Below, in pieces: positions 17,101 through 25,667 of a stretch of 44,932 nucleotides of DNA. The notes under the pieces were generated by a model. The model searched no databases, was not told where the DNA came from, and saw nothing but the letters and a program-made list of their open reading frames with translations. The DNA is from Phycisphaerales bacterium (GTDB taxonomy: Bacteria; Planctomycetota; Phycisphaerae; Phycisphaerales; SM1A02): assembly GCA_022446965.1 (NCBI GenBank), contig JAKVBV010000018.1:1-44932 (forward strand), given 5' to 3'. Position 1 is the stretch's first letter; every line of letters starts with the position of its first letter. Position numbers and translations under genes: made by a program.

Positions 17101-18224
17101 TCCATGCGTTGCTTCATACCGGGCACGTCGGCCTTGTCGCGAGCATTGCGGATGTCACCCTCGAGTGAGGAGATCTCCAGCAGACACGACTGCACCTTCT
17201 CGTCGGCCACGGTCCACGGCTTCTGCGCCGCCATCAGATGGCGGGCGAGTGAATCGGCCAATTCATAGCGGGGCTGATGATCGTGGGCGGGGCCGGAGAT
17301 GATCAACGGGGTGCGGGCTTCATCAATGAGCGTGGAATCGACTTCGTCCACGATGGCGATCTGGCGCTTCTTCTGCACCTGCTCCTGCGTGGACATTTTC
17401 ATGTTGTCGCGTAGGTAGTCGAAGCCGAACTCCGACGTAGTGCCGTACACCACATCGCAGTGGTACATGATCTGCTTGAGCTGCGGCGGCATCATATGCT
17501 GCGGGTGAATCGCACCCACCGTGAGGCCCAAGGCGCGGAAGAACGGGAACGTCCAGTCACGGTCGCGCTGCACCAGATAATCGTTCACGGTGACCACGTG
17601 CACCTGCTTCGATTCGATCGCGGCCAGGTAGCAGGCCAACGGCGCGACGATCGTCTTGCCCTCACCGGTCTTCATCTCGGCGATGCGGCCCTCGGACAGC
17701 ACGATGCCACCGATGATCTGCACGTCGAACGGACGCGCACGGAACGGGGGCTTCGACTTGGGGTGAAGTTCACGAACGGCCTCGTAGATGGCGTTGGGAA
17801 TGTCCATCCACTGCCAGGCTGGTACGTCTGCGGTGCACCCAAGGCAATCCGCCGTGGGCTTCTTTGCCTCGGCAGCCTCCATGGCGGCCTTGGTCTCTTG
17901 ATAGAGCGACTGCACGTCGGCGGGTAGTACGGAGGAGTCGAACGCCTGTGCCGGATCGAAGATGTTGCGAATGCCAACGGCGCGGTCCATGGCTTCACGA
18001 GCCACGGCGAACACCTCAGGAATCATGTCTTCGGCGTTCTCCCCACCGTCGACGCGATCGCGGAACTCATGTGTCTTGGCACGGAGGGCGGCGTCATCGA
18101 GGGAGCGGATGCCTGACTCCAACTCGGAGACCTGATCCACGACGCGGAGATACCGCTTGACAAGACGATCGTTTCGGGAACCGAACACTTTGCGGGCCGC
18201 TTTGGACAACACGGGAATGGCCAT
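14124..18224 (-). CDS. secA: Preprotein translocase ATPase SecA, oversized
   Basis: SecA is the ATPase that pushes unfolded preproteins through SecYEG. This protein has 1366 residues, against 830-950 for most SecAs. Recognisable parts: N-terminal helix (LSKAARKVFGSRNDRLVKRY), Walker A EMKTGEGKT (183-191), Walker B DEVDSTLIDEARTPLIISG (about 290-310), GMTGTADTEATEF, GRGTDIKLGP (about 640), the arginine-finger motif QLRGRSGRQGD (776-786), the helical wing/scaffold, and a C-terminal zinc finger GRNEPCPCGSGKKYKKCC (Cys1351, Cys1353, Cys1362, Cys1363). Extra blocks are described as a finding. A Gln/Pro-rich linker precedes the zinc finger. ATG 18224 follows GAGG by about 8 nt. Confidence 0.96.
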   Translation of the reverse strand: MAIPVLSKAARKVFGSRNDRLVKRYLRVVDQVSELESGIRSLDDAALRAKTHEFRDRVDGGENAEDMIPEVFAVAREAMDRAVGIRNIFDPAQAFDSSVLPADVQSLYQETKAAMEAAEAKKPTADCLGCTADVPAWQWMDIPNAIYEAVRELHPKSKPPFRARPFDVQIIGGIVLSEGRIAEMKTGEGKTIVAPLACYLAAIESKQVHVVTVNDYLVQRDRDWTFPFFRALGLTVGAIHPQHMMPPQLKQIMYHCDVVYGTTSEFGFDYLRDNMKMSTQEQVQKKRQIAIVDEVDSTLIDEARTPLIISGPAHDHQPRYELADSLARHLMAAQKPWTVADEKVQSCLLEISSLEGDIRNARDKADVPGMKQRMDDAKARLPKLEAERDKHVSFYDVELDKKRATLTHEGIAEAQKESGLGSFYVGDNVDMPHLLEQAIRAHAVYQRDRDYIVAVDESGDQTVVIVDQNTGRKMVGRQWSDGLHQAVEAKEGVPIKQETQTMATITIQNFFKLYERLAGMTGTADTEATEFYEIYKLDVVVIPTNVPVERLDHQDVVYLNVKDKTSAILDEIRRFHDIGMPVLVGTTSVENSKMLSDELTRRHGIKHEVLNAEQHERESEIVKSAGQLGAVMVATNMAGRGTDIKLGPIDRKTLVAHWQSRDLLPRSASADMDDATLIAAVYRHVAPRELGVSGGDLTAMDDAAVRRALLEHWYVTLAYGKDTKARSMTDEALLKELDASGATPMHRLTVHDDVQRLGGLHVVGTERHESRRIDNQLRGRSGRQGDNGSSRFFLSLEDPLMKMFAGPTTLRILSKLGMKEGDAIEHPMLTKAVGRAQRKVEERNFLIRKNILEYDEVMDHQRHDFYGTRQRVLEGDALRELIFGYLEDSARDAAWRYLAPGYRAECMAEWIRENMNLTIEPERLKLDDRDRLQESVRLAAAQEVSQLVRISIGEFLNEEIDLGTGDVTDAIDGGDDWKGLVDWVNNHFKIDVKVSGIRDLGRADVIRHIEEAAESAMEAVDLAPLDTYLVETYPHQELAGWVTSRFGHELNHEVFAEVQEPDEAVDVILDIARDLYVKREQTYPIDFALEMTNSGMQQDPAQALQRFCAWAKARYELDWQPDALPSTNPMEIREALLKEAASWDGDRVAERAGRLLNGVDSAEAMSDRMQSELGFAMLPDEHEGFEEDCVSWTEARISRMLRAEVEQLERWVLLQIVDGSWKDHLHQMDQLREAIGYRSFSQRDPRIEFKREGAALYEDMQEVVRDKLVDMIFKVRMTAQPRPQQTNEPAQQQQQQPQQTAAQAAPPDPAASAVRAAAAAASGAPAQQRSAARSRAASSAAGLAVGRNEPCPCGSGKKYKKCCGAK

Positions 18225-18294
18225 TGGATGACCTCAACTGTTTGAATGTGATGATTGGGGGGTCGCATGTGCAGCTGGTGCTGCACTCAGAACG

Positions 18295-18591
18295 TCAGAC
18301 GATGCGACGCGCCGGAGGCGGAAGGTGCAACAGGCGAGGGCCGATTCGATCGGCCTCACGCACGCGCAGGCGACCGGACATCGGCATCGGTGTGGCACCG
18401 TGTGCGACGCGGTCGACATTGCCCTTCTCTTCGATGGGTTGCTCGGTCAGCTCAAATGCTGTGGAACAGACCACCTGCTGTTCGTGATGCACCACGCCCA
18501 TCTGCCCGGACACGGGCATCAACACCAGCAGCACCAGCAAGCCAAGGGCTGCCGCGAGATGCCGTGTTCGAGATGTGACCTGTGCAGTCAT
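18295..18591 (-). CDS. Small exported or membrane protein
   Basis: This 98-residue ORF has a basic N-terminus, one hydrophobic stretch (LAAALGLLVLLVLMPV, about 11-27) and a polar C-terminal half with VVHHEQQVVCSTAFELTEQP and a basic end (PPARRIV). It fills the gap between secA and the copper-ATPase gene, and its start lies 12 nt after a minus-strand TAGACT (GTG 9 nt after it), so a near-leaderless transcript is plausible. No Shine-Dalgarno is visible. The HH and C residues would suit metal binding beside a metal pump, but this is only an inference. It could also be a chance frame. Confidence 0.5.
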   Translation of the reverse strand: MTAQVTSRTRHLAAALGLLVLLVLMPVSGQMGVVHHEQQVVCSTAFELTEQPIEEKGNVDRVAHGATPMPMSGRLRVREADRIGPRLLHLPPPARRIV

Positions 18592-18600
18592 CACGAGCCG

Positions 18601-18609
18601 TATAGTCTA
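18601..18609. promoter_or_regulatory. Divergent promoter: overlapping -10 boxes
   Basis: Plus strand TATAGT (18601-18606) faces the P-type ATPase gene (leader about 45 nt, with GGAG before GTG 18657). Minus strand TAGACT (18609-18604) faces the small ORF at 18591. The hexamers overlap by 3 bp. An upstream minus-strand TTGGAA lies 16 nt from TAGACT. Confidence 0.5.
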
Positions 18610-18656
18610 CCACCGTCCGATCCACTTCCAAGACATCCGTCTTTTTGGAGCCCTCC

Positions 18657-20810
18657 GTGGCCAATCCAGCCTTTCAACTGATCACTGAAAACATGCACTG
18701 TGCCAGCTGCGCCGGTGTCGTGCGTCAACGGTTGCTCAAGGAAGAGGGCGTGGTCGAGGTGGGCGTCAACGTGCCCGCCGGCATCGTGTCGGTCACCGGC
18801 ACGATCGATCCGGCCGACGCAGCAGACATGCTCACCAGTGTCGGCTACCGGGCACACCCAGCCGATGCTGCGCCGCGTCCCCGCCAGGGCGAACGTGAGG
18901 CTGCGGCCGTCGCCAAAGAGCGGCTGTGGGCCCGAAATGCCGCCATCGGTCTGGGCATCTGGGTGCCCTCGGCCGTGCTGCACTGGACCGTGGACGACGG
19001 ACAAGCCTGGCTGCAGTGGGTGATGCTCATTGCCGCCACGGCGGTCATCGCGATTGTCGGTCCGGGCTTCTTCTCGTCGGCCTGGGCCGCCGCCCGACGT
19101 GGTACCACCAACATGGACACGCTCATCAGCATCGGCGCCGGCACTGCATGGGCTTATTCCATGGTGCTGTTCGTGCTGATGCACTTGGGCGTGGAGCATG
19201 GACAACCCATGTATTTCACTGAGGCGAGCGCCTTGTTGGGCCTCATCAGCCTTGGACACTGGTTCGAAGCTCGCGCATCTCGCCGCGCAGGATCGGCCAT
19301 CCGCGAGTTGCTGGAACTCCAGCCCGACACGGCCGAACGCCTGCAGGATGACGGCACGACACGACACGTCGATATCGCCGATGTCATGCCAGGCGATCAC
19401 CTGGTCGTTCGCCCCGGCGGTCGTCTCCCCGTGGACGGCACGGTGATCGAAGGCGACTCGGAAGTCGATGAGTCGCTGATCACCGGTGAGAGTGAACCGG
19501 TACGACGACGTGTGGGCGATGATGTCGTCAGTGGCTCGCTGAACACCGTCGGCCGGTTGGTCATCGAAACCACTGCAACTGGCGCCGACTCCACGGTCGC
19601 CCGCATCGCCGAACTGGTCTCCAACACGCTTGGGTCACGGGCGGCGATTCAACGCCTTGCAGATCGCGTGAGCGCCGTGTTCGTGCCCGCCGTGTTGTGC
19701 ATCGCGCTGCTCACCGTGGTGGGCTGGACCATCCACGCCCTGACCGCGGATAACTGGACACACCTGCAGACCGGCATCATTGCCGCCGTCACGGTGCTCA
19801 TCATTTCTTGCCCCTGTGCGCTTGGTCTGGCCACGCCCATGGCCGTGATGGTGGGCACGGGCGAATCAGGACGCCGTGGCATTCTCGTGAAGTCCGCCGC
19901 GGCGCTGGAAGCAGCTGCGGCAGTGGACGAGGTGATCTTCGACAAGACGGGCACTTTGACCGAAGGCCGGCCAACGGTCACGGCGATCGAACCAACCGCC
20001 GGACACGACGACGCTGCGGTGCTGGCACTGGCCGCTGCCGCTGAATCGCCAAGTGAACATCCCGTCGCCACGGCCATCGTGGCGGCCGCCGTCTCGCGTG
20101 GGCTCACGCTCCCGGCAGCGGACGACTTCCGGGCGATTCCAGGGCAGGGTGTCACGGCGACGGTCGACGGACGCCTCGTCGAAGTGATGCGTGACGAACA
20201 CGTCGCGTGCGTGGTGCGAGTGGACGGCGAGGAGATCGGTCGAATCGACGTACAGGACGCGCCACTGCCCGATGCCACCGACACGATCTCGGCCCTGCAC
20301 CGAATGGGGCTCACCGTCACCATGCTGTCGGGCGACCGGGCGCACGCCGCCAATGCCATCGCCGAATCGATCGGCCTTAATGCGAAACATGTGAAGGCCG
20401 GTCACACGCCCGAATCCAAGGCGTCGTTCGTGACCGACCGCCCCACCGCCACCATCATGGTGGGCGACGGGCTCAACGATGCGGCTGCCCTCGCCAGTGC
20501 CACCGTGGGCATCGCCGTGGGCTCGGGCACCAACGTGGCGATCGACGCCGCTGATGTGGTCATTCCGGCGCACCGCCCGTCCGCGGTGCCGTTGCTGATC
20601 ACGATCTCCCGCCGCACACTGCGGGCCATTAAACAGAACCTGTTTCTGGCCTTCGTCTACAACACCGCCGTCATCCCGGTGGCCGCATTCGGGCTGCTGG
20701 GGACCTGGGGACCGCTGATCGCGGCCGGTGCCATGGCGGTGAGCGATGTCAGCGTCATTGGCAACACGATCCGCATGGGCCGCAGCCTCCGCAGGCATCT
20801 CGAGGCCTGA
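18657..20810 (+). CDS. Copper-type P1B ATPase (CopA-like)
   Basis: This is a heavy-metal exporting ATPase of 717 residues. An N-terminal HMA domain has the metal-binding MHCASC (Cys15, Cys18). The membrane metal site is SCPCALG (Cys385, Cys387), the phosphorylated Asp429 lies in DKTGT, and it has TGES, the nucleotide-site SEHPVA, GDGLNDAAAL and the TM5-like FLAFVYNTAVIP. CPC plus YN points to Cu(I). The last motif reads MAVSDVSVIGN where classical CopA has MxxSS, with Asp for the second Ser. GTG 18657 is chosen because GGAG lies 6 nt upstream. An in-frame TTG at 18645 overlaps that ribosome site. The divergent promoter is shared with the small ORF at 18591. Confidence 0.92.
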   Translation: MANPAFQLITENMHCASCAGVVRQRLLKEEGVVEVGVNVPAGIVSVTGTIDPADAADMLTSVGYRAHPADAAPRPRQGEREAAAVAKERLWARNAAIGLGIWVPSAVLHWTVDDGQAWLQWVMLIAATAVIAIVGPGFFSSAWAAARRGTTNMDTLISIGAGTAWAYSMVLFVLMHLGVEHGQPMYFTEASALLGLISLGHWFEARASRRAGSAIRELLELQPDTAERLQDDGTTRHVDIADVMPGDHLVVRPGGRLPVDGTVIEGDSEVDESLITGESEPVRRRVGDDVVSGSLNTVGRLVIETTATGADSTVARIAELVSNTLGSRAAIQRLADRVSAVFVPAVLCIALLTVVGWTIHALTADNWTHLQTGIIAAVTVLIISCPCALGLATPMAVMVGTGESGRRGILVKSAAALEAAAAVDEVIFDKTGTLTEGRPTVTAIEPTAGHDDAAVLALAAAAESPSEHPVATAIVAAAVSRGLTLPAADDFRAIPGQGVTATVDGRLVEVMRDEHVACVVRVDGEEIGRIDVQDAPLPDATDTISALHRMGLTVTMLSGDRAHAANAIAESIGLNAKHVKAGHTPESKASFVTDRPTATIMVGDGLNDAAALASATVGIAVGSGTNVAIDAADVVIPAHRPSAVPLLITISRRTLRAIKQNLFLAFVYNTAVIPVAAFGLLGTWGPLIAAGAMAVSDVSVIGNTIRMGRSLRRHLEA

Positions 20811-20894
20811 TCACCACAGCGCGGTGTGAATTGGGGGATAGAGCCCCGCCTCCTGATCGTAGACTCTGTTGAAGCCTCGACCAGGAGCGACACC

Positions 20895-22382
20895 ATGCCT
20901 CGCCCATTGGAACCACTCGATCCCAAAGACTTCGGTTATTGGGAAGCACACCACCTGCTGCAGCGGGCTGGGTTCGGCGGTTCTCCTGAACAGGTACTCA
21001 CGCTCACTGAGATGGGGCTCGATGGCGCTGTCGACCACCTGCTGCGCTGGCGAAGCGTGCCCGACCCGGTGGCCGACCCAGGCTTCAAGACCGACATCAT
21101 GCGACCTCCGACCGACGAAGAGCGACAGGCGTACCGCATGGCGCGGCGGGCCGACAACGAAGCAGCGCTCGAACAGGCACGCATGCGTCGGCAGGCGGCC
21201 CAACGTGAAGATCGTCAACAGATGGCCACGGCTCGTGACTGGTGGCTCACTCGGATGATCGAAACATCGCGACCGTTGCAGGAGAAGATGACACTGTTCT
21301 GGCACGGCCACTTTGCCACGGGCTATCGCCCTGTCGAAGATTCCTGGCACATGCTGAAGCAGAACGAATTGTTCCGGAACAACGCCACGGGTGACTTCAA
21401 GAACGTGTTGGTGAAGGGCATCATTCGCGACCCTGCGATGATCAAGTACCTGAACAACAATCAGAATCGCCGACAAGCTCCCAACGAGAATCTCGCCCGC
21501 GAGCTGATGGAACTGTTCACGCTGGGCGAAGGCAACGGCTACACCGAAGACGACATCAAGGAAGGCGCACGCGCCCTTACGGGCTTCACCTTCCGAGATG
21601 ACGATTTCGTCTTCAACAGCCGCAACCACGACTCGGGCACCAAGAGCATTTTCGGCCATCGCGGCAATCATGGCGCCGATGACTTCGTGGAGCTCATCTT
21701 CACACGGCCCACCAGTAGCACGTGGATCTGCTGGAAGCTGTACCGCTTCTTCGTGGATGACGCCGCCGCCTCGACCGAGCAGTCGATGGCTGTCGTCAAC
21801 GAGATGGGACGCCAAATGCAGCGCGCTCGATACACGGTCGACCCCGTCCTCGAAGCACTGTTCAAGTCGAAGCACTTCTATCACCCCACCCGCCGCGGCA
21901 CGATGGTGAAGAGCCCGATCCAACTGGTCGTGCAGGCCTGCCGCACGATGGACTTGCCGGCCCGCAACGTCCGTCGCCTCAACGACGCGTGCGCCACCAT
22001 GGGCCAGAGTCTCTTCAGCCCGCCCAGCGTGAAGGGCTGGGACGCCGGCACAGCCTGGATCAACACATCCACTTTGTTCACCCGCCAGAACACGCTGGTC
22101 TATCTGCTCACCGGCCGCGAGCCGGGCAGCAACCCGTGGGACGGCGGTGGCACACTCGACCACGACATGTCACGGCTCGTGTCCCACCTGCCCGACATTC
22201 CTCGTCGCGATCGCCCCAAGGATGCAGCCACGTATCTGGCTCGATTCCTTTTAGGAACGATGCCCGACGACTACCGATTGAACACCTGGGCCGATCTGGC
22301 TCGCGGCCGCGATCTCGATGCCGCCACCGTCACCCGACTGGTGGCCATCATCACCGCCGCCCCTGAGTACCAGCTTTGCTGA
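20895..22382 (+). CDS. DUF1800 family protein
   Basis: This 495-residue protein matches DUF1800: HHLLQRAGFGGSP near the N-terminus, WHGHFATGY, PNENLARELMELFTLGEGNGYTEDDIKEGARALTGFTF, the GNHGADDFVELIF segment, FKSKHFYHPTRRGTMVKSPIQLV, and SLFSPPSVKGWDAGTAWINTSTL. These genes almost always precede a DUF1501 gene, as here (12-nt gap). Roles in polysaccharide handling have been suggested for this pair in planctomycetes but not settled. No signal peptide is visible at the ATG chosen (20895, with AGGAG 9 nt upstream), unlike the partner. TAGACT at 20860-20865 is a possible -10. Confidence 0.9.
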   Translation: MPRPLEPLDPKDFGYWEAHHLLQRAGFGGSPEQVLTLTEMGLDGAVDHLLRWRSVPDPVADPGFKTDIMRPPTDEERQAYRMARRADNEAALEQARMRRQAAQREDRQQMATARDWWLTRMIETSRPLQEKMTLFWHGHFATGYRPVEDSWHMLKQNELFRNNATGDFKNVLVKGIIRDPAMIKYLNNNQNRRQAPNENLARELMELFTLGEGNGYTEDDIKEGARALTGFTFRDDDFVFNSRNHDSGTKSIFGHRGNHGADDFVELIFTRPTSSTWICWKLYRFFVDDAAASTEQSMAVVNEMGRQMQRARYTVDPVLEALFKSKHFYHPTRRGTMVKSPIQLVVQACRTMDLPARNVRRLNDACATMGQSLFSPPSVKGWDAGTAWINTSTLFTRQNTLVYLLTGREPGSNPWDGGGTLDHDMSRLVSHLPDIPRRDRPKDAATYLARFLLGTMPDDYRLNTWADLARGRDLDAATVTRLVAIITAAPEYQLC

Positions 22383-22394
22383 TGGAGCACTGTT

Positions 22395-23669
22395 ATGACT
22401 GAACACAATCCTTGGAGCCGACGCGACTTCATTCAACGAGGCACGGTCTTCGCCTCGATGGCCAGCACCGTTCCGGTGTTTCTGCAGCAGACCGCTGCAG
22501 GCGCCGCCACGCCGCTGGGTGCATTGACCTCGTCCATTCCCGGGATGGCGCAGGACCGCATCTTCGTGGTCGTGCAGTTGGGCGGCGGCAACGACGGGCT
22601 CAACACGATCGTGCCTCACGGCATGGACGAGTACTACCGCAAGCGGCCGTCGATTTCGATCAGCAAGCCCGGCACCACCGACGGCGCGCTCGCATCGGGC
22701 GTGCGTGGCGCCGAAGGGCTGGGCTTCAACCCGGCCTTCTCGGGATTCAAGTCGTTGATGGATGACGGCCGCGCCGCGGTGATCCAGGGCGTGGGCTATC
22801 CCAACCCGAACCGATCTCACTTCTCTTCCATGGACATCTGGCACAGCGGCAATCCCAATGGCCGCTCCGAAGGATGGCTCGGCCGATACTTCGACAACAC
22901 CTGCAACGGGACGCCTGATCCCCAGGCCGCCGTGGCCATCGGCAGCACATCACCACTGGCATTGATCGGCCGACAAACCCGCGCCGTGAGTTTCGAGAAG
23001 CCCGAGCTCTATCGATGGACCGGCGAAGACATCGACAACGACATGAAGCAGGCCTATCGCGGCGTGACGGGCGACCCCAACAAGGCTGATGACACCCTGG
23101 CCTTCTTGCGCCGCACGGCGATGGACGCCCAGATCAGTTCGTCCAAGGTGCGGCAAGCTGCAAGCCTCGCCCCCTTGGCGTCATTCCCGGGTGGCAATCT
23201 GTCGGACCAACTTCGCATGGTCGCCGCCATGATCCGTGCCGACCTGCCCACCCGCGTGTACTACGTCACGCTCGGTGGATTTGACACGCACGCCAACCAG
23301 GCGGGCCAGCATGCCCGACTGCTGCAGCAGGTGGGCGACAGCCTCAAGGCCTTCAGTGACGACCTCAAGGCCCAGGGCAATGACGGCCGCGTGCTCACCA
23401 TGGTGTTCAGCGAGTTCGGTCGCCGTGTGGCCCAGAATGGCTCCGGCGGCACCGATCACGGCACCGCAGCACCGCTGTACCTGATCGGCCCGATGGTGAA
23501 GCCCGGGTTCTTTGGACGCCACCCCAGTCTCACCGACCTCGACAGTGGCGATCTGAAGTACACCACAGACTTCCGTCAGGTGTACGCCAGCGTGCTGGAA
23601 GACTGGCTCAAAACCGACTCCGCAGCCGTGCTGCACAATCGATTCCAGAAACTCAACGTGATCGCCTGA
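22395..23669 (+). CDS. DUF1501 family protein with Tat signal
   Basis: This 424-residue secreted protein has a twin-arginine signal (SRRDFIQRG, then a hydrophobic stretch with MASTVPVF) consistent with folded export. The sulfatase/alkaline-phosphatase-like DUF1501 fold follows: VVQLGGGNDGLNTIVP, SHFSSMDIWHSG, TLGGFDTHANQ, FSEFGRRVAQNGSGGTDHGTAAPLYLIG and PSLTDLDSGDLKYTTDFRQVYASVLEDWL. These are its conserved metal-binding and core blocks. GGAG lies 8 nt before ATG 22395. It is co-transcribed with the DUF1800 gene. The substrate is unknown. Confidence 0.92.
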   Translation: MTEHNPWSRRDFIQRGTVFASMASTVPVFLQQTAAGAATPLGALTSSIPGMAQDRIFVVVQLGGGNDGLNTIVPHGMDEYYRKRPSISISKPGTTDGALASGVRGAEGLGFNPAFSGFKSLMDDGRAAVIQGVGYPNPNRSHFSSMDIWHSGNPNGRSEGWLGRYFDNTCNGTPDPQAAVAIGSTSPLALIGRQTRAVSFEKPELYRWTGEDIDNDMKQAYRGVTGDPNKADDTLAFLRRTAMDAQISSSKVRQAASLAPLASFPGGNLSDQLRMVAAMIRADLPTRVYYVTLGGFDTHANQAGQHARLLQQVGDSLKAFSDDLKAQGNDGRVLTMVFSEFGRRVAQNGSGGTDHGTAAPLYLIGPMVKPGFFGRHPSLTDLDSGDLKYTTDFRQVYASVLEDWLKTDSAAVLHNRFQKLNVIA

Positions 23670-23678
23670 TCACCTCGG

Positions 23679-23684
23679 TACACT
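23679..23684 (+). promoter_or_regulatory. -10 box TACACT, leaderless operon start
   Basis: TACACT sits exactly 6 nt before ATG 23691, with no Shine-Dalgarno between. A palindrome around GTGATCGCCTGATCAC (23658-23673) overlaps the end of the DUF1501 gene, just upstream. Confidence 0.5.
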
Positions 23685-23690
23685 TCTATC

Positions 23691-24101
23691 ATGAAGCACG
23701 TGATCTCCATGTTAACTTGCGCAGCGCTGCTCACAGCCTGCGACTGTTCCACTTGCGACGTCGATACAGCAAAGACGGCCGACACCGTTCCCGCAGCCGT
23801 GACCATTGAACCCGTCTCAGCGCAACCAACCTCCACGGCGTGGTCGTTCTCCGTGAAGGGCATGCACTGTGGCGGCTGCGCCAACAGCCTCAGACAGGTG
23901 ATCAATGAGTGCAACGGCGTCATGACGGCGTCCGTGTCGTACGACGACTCGAGCGCGACCGTCAACGTGCGATCCAAGGATGCACTCGAGTGCGCCCTCG
24001 CCGTGTCCAAGGAACTTGGCTACGAAACAGGCGATCCGGAAGAACTTGTGTGGGACACCCAACCGGCCGACGGGGACGACGCCGGTGAAGCAGCCGGCTG
24101 A
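23691..24101 (+). CDS. Lipoprotein with heavy-metal-associated domain
   Basis: This 136-residue protein has a lipoprotein signal (MKHVISMLTCAALLTAC, Cys17), then a Cys-rich DCSTCDVD spacer, a Thr/Ala/Pro-rich linker and an HMA domain whose metal loop is GMHCGGC (Cys60, Cys63). The beta-alpha-beta pattern (SFSVKGMHCGGCANSLRQVI, MTASVSYDDSSATVNV, ALAVSKELGYETG) is intact. The tail is acidic. An outer-membrane- or periplasm-anchored copper-binding HMA protein is unusual, since most are cytoplasmic. It heads the operon 23691-27234 and starts leaderless after TACACT. Confidence 0.88.
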   Translation: MKHVISMLTCAALLTACDCSTCDVDTAKTADTVPAAVTIEPVSAQPTSTAWSFSVKGMHCGGCANSLRQVINECNGVMTASVSYDDSSATVNVRSKDALECALAVSKELGYETGDPEELVWDTQPADGDDAGEAAG

Positions 24102-24107
24102 GGCCAC

Positions 24108-25667
24108 GTGCTCGGCACACTCTTGATTGCAACACTCCTGTCGGCGCCTGCAGGGCCGTCCGATGCTGATGCGCTGCCTGGCGAGTACGCCTGGACCGTG
24201 AACGATCTGCACGCAGGGTGCGTCGCACCGAGCACGGAACGCGGCGCGATCGCGCTCCATGGTGACACGCTGGCCGCCGTGCATGCCAACTCGATGGAAC
24301 CCTTCCATTGGGGGCACCCGCTTGAACACCCGCCCAGTGGCATGGACACCTGGACGACCAACCGCGGTGGCATCGTGCTCGCCCGCCCCGACACCGGTGA
24401 GGTGATCGCCCTCCTCGAGGGCGAGCTCAAGGTGCTCACGACCCGCGGCAACCGCATGACGCAGTGCAACGGCCCCGCGGATGTAGCGTGCAATGGCACA
24501 CGTATCGCTGTCGCCGATCGCGGCAACCGCCGCATTCTCCTCCTGGACATGACCGGCGCCAACATGGGCATGTATTCATCGGCAGGCGAGCATGCCTTCG
24601 CACTGCCCTCTGGCGTTGCGCTCGACGAGGACAGCACGCTGTACATCACGGACGAAGCAACGCATCACGTGCATTGCATCGAAGCCGACGGCCGGCATCG
24701 CTGGAGCGTAGGCGGATGGGGCAAGGCGCCCGGCCGCTTTGCGGAACCGGCTGGCATCGACGTGCGCGACGGCGTGATACTGGTGGCCGATCGTCTGAAC
24801 CACAGGATTCAAGCACTACACGCCGACACCGGACGCGTGATCGACTGGTGGGGCATGCATGCCATCAAGCCACGAGAAGGCGACGGCAAGATCCACTATC
24901 CAGAAGACGTGGCCTTCACCGAGGACGGATGCGTCGTGGCCGAACCCTTCGAACGGCGTGTGCAGGGGTTCACGCTGGGCCGACCAGACAAGGCCAAGGC
25001 CCCCACCGGTCCCGTCGACAGCCAATCGCACTTCGGCCCTCGCATGGCCGTACACGGACGAGCTCTGGTGGTTTTTGAACCCGAGCTTCGCGCTTTCCAC
25101 CTACTCGACCTCGATCGCGAGATTCCCGTGCACACCACCACGTTTGGTGAACACGGCACTGGTGCCGGATGCGTGCAACTTCCGGTCGAAATGACACTGC
25201 ATGGCGATGGCGACGACTACACCTTCACAGCACGCGATGCCACCGACGGGCGCACGCACACGTGGACATTGCCCATGTCGACGCTCGAGCGACCGGGCTT
25301 TCATCCTGATCTTGCGGTCCTGCTGCAAGCCACAGCGCCCGATTCAACGGCACCGGTCTGGAGCCCGGCGCACAGCAGCGACACCACAGATGACGGCATC
25401 ACGGCGACGCTGCAGGGCGACAGCACCATCGCGATCACACGCGACGGCGCCACCACCAAGCCCATCGGCGGACACGGCATCGACCACGGCACGTTCTGGA
25501 ATCCAAGCGAACTGCACATCGACAGCCAAAGGCGTATCCTCGTACTCGACCACGGGAATCATCGCCTGCAGGCCTTCGATCTCGATGGCAACTGGCTGAT
25601 GACCTTCGGCACGGGCCGCGCGTACACCCCTAAGAACACACCAAGCATGCGACGACCCACCCCATGA
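24108..25667 (+). CDS. NHL-repeat beta-propeller, exported
   Basis: This 519-residue protein starts at GTG 24108, only 6 nt after the previous stop. A hydrophobic start (MLGTLLIATLLSAPAG) is a short signal peptide. The body has NHL-type repeats: GTRIAVADRGNRRILLLDM, ALPSGVALDEDSTLYITDEATHHVHCIEADG, GRFAEPAGIDVRDGVILVADRLNHRIQALHADTG, and near the C-terminus WNPSELHIDSQRRILVLDHGNHRLQAFDLDGNW. The repeats fall in two groups, with a divergent middle. NHL propellers bind ligands or partners rather than act as enzymes. The stop overlaps the next ATG (ATGA). Confidence 0.88.
   Translation: MLGTLLIATLLSAPAGPSDADALPGEYAWTVNDLHAGCVAPSTERGAIALHGDTLAAVHANSMEPFHWGHPLEHPPSGMDTWTTNRGGIVLARPDTGEVIALLEGELKVLTTRGNRMTQCNGPADVACNGTRIAVADRGNRRILLLDMTGANMGMYSSAGEHAFALPSGVALDEDSTLYITDEATHHVHCIEADGRHRWSVGGWGKAPGRFAEPAGIDVRDGVILVADRLNHRIQALHADTGRVIDWWGMHAIKPREGDGKIHYPEDVAFTEDGCVVAEPFERRVQGFTLGRPDKAKAPTGPVDSQSHFGPRMAVHGRALVVFEPELRAFHLLDLDREIPVHTTTFGEHGTGAGCVQLPVEMTLHGDGDDYTFTARDATDGRTHTWTLPMSTLERPGFHPDLAVLLQATAPDSTAPVWSPAHSSDTTDDGITATLQGDSTIAITRDGATTKPIGGHGIDHGTFWNPSELHIDSQRRILVLDHGNHRLQAFDLDGNWLMTFGTGRAYTPKNTPSMRRPTP

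Noticed and set aside
20811-22163. 450-codon minus frame opposite the DUF1800 gene
   Set aside because: The plus strand carries DUF1800 motifs; the minus frame is a shadow.
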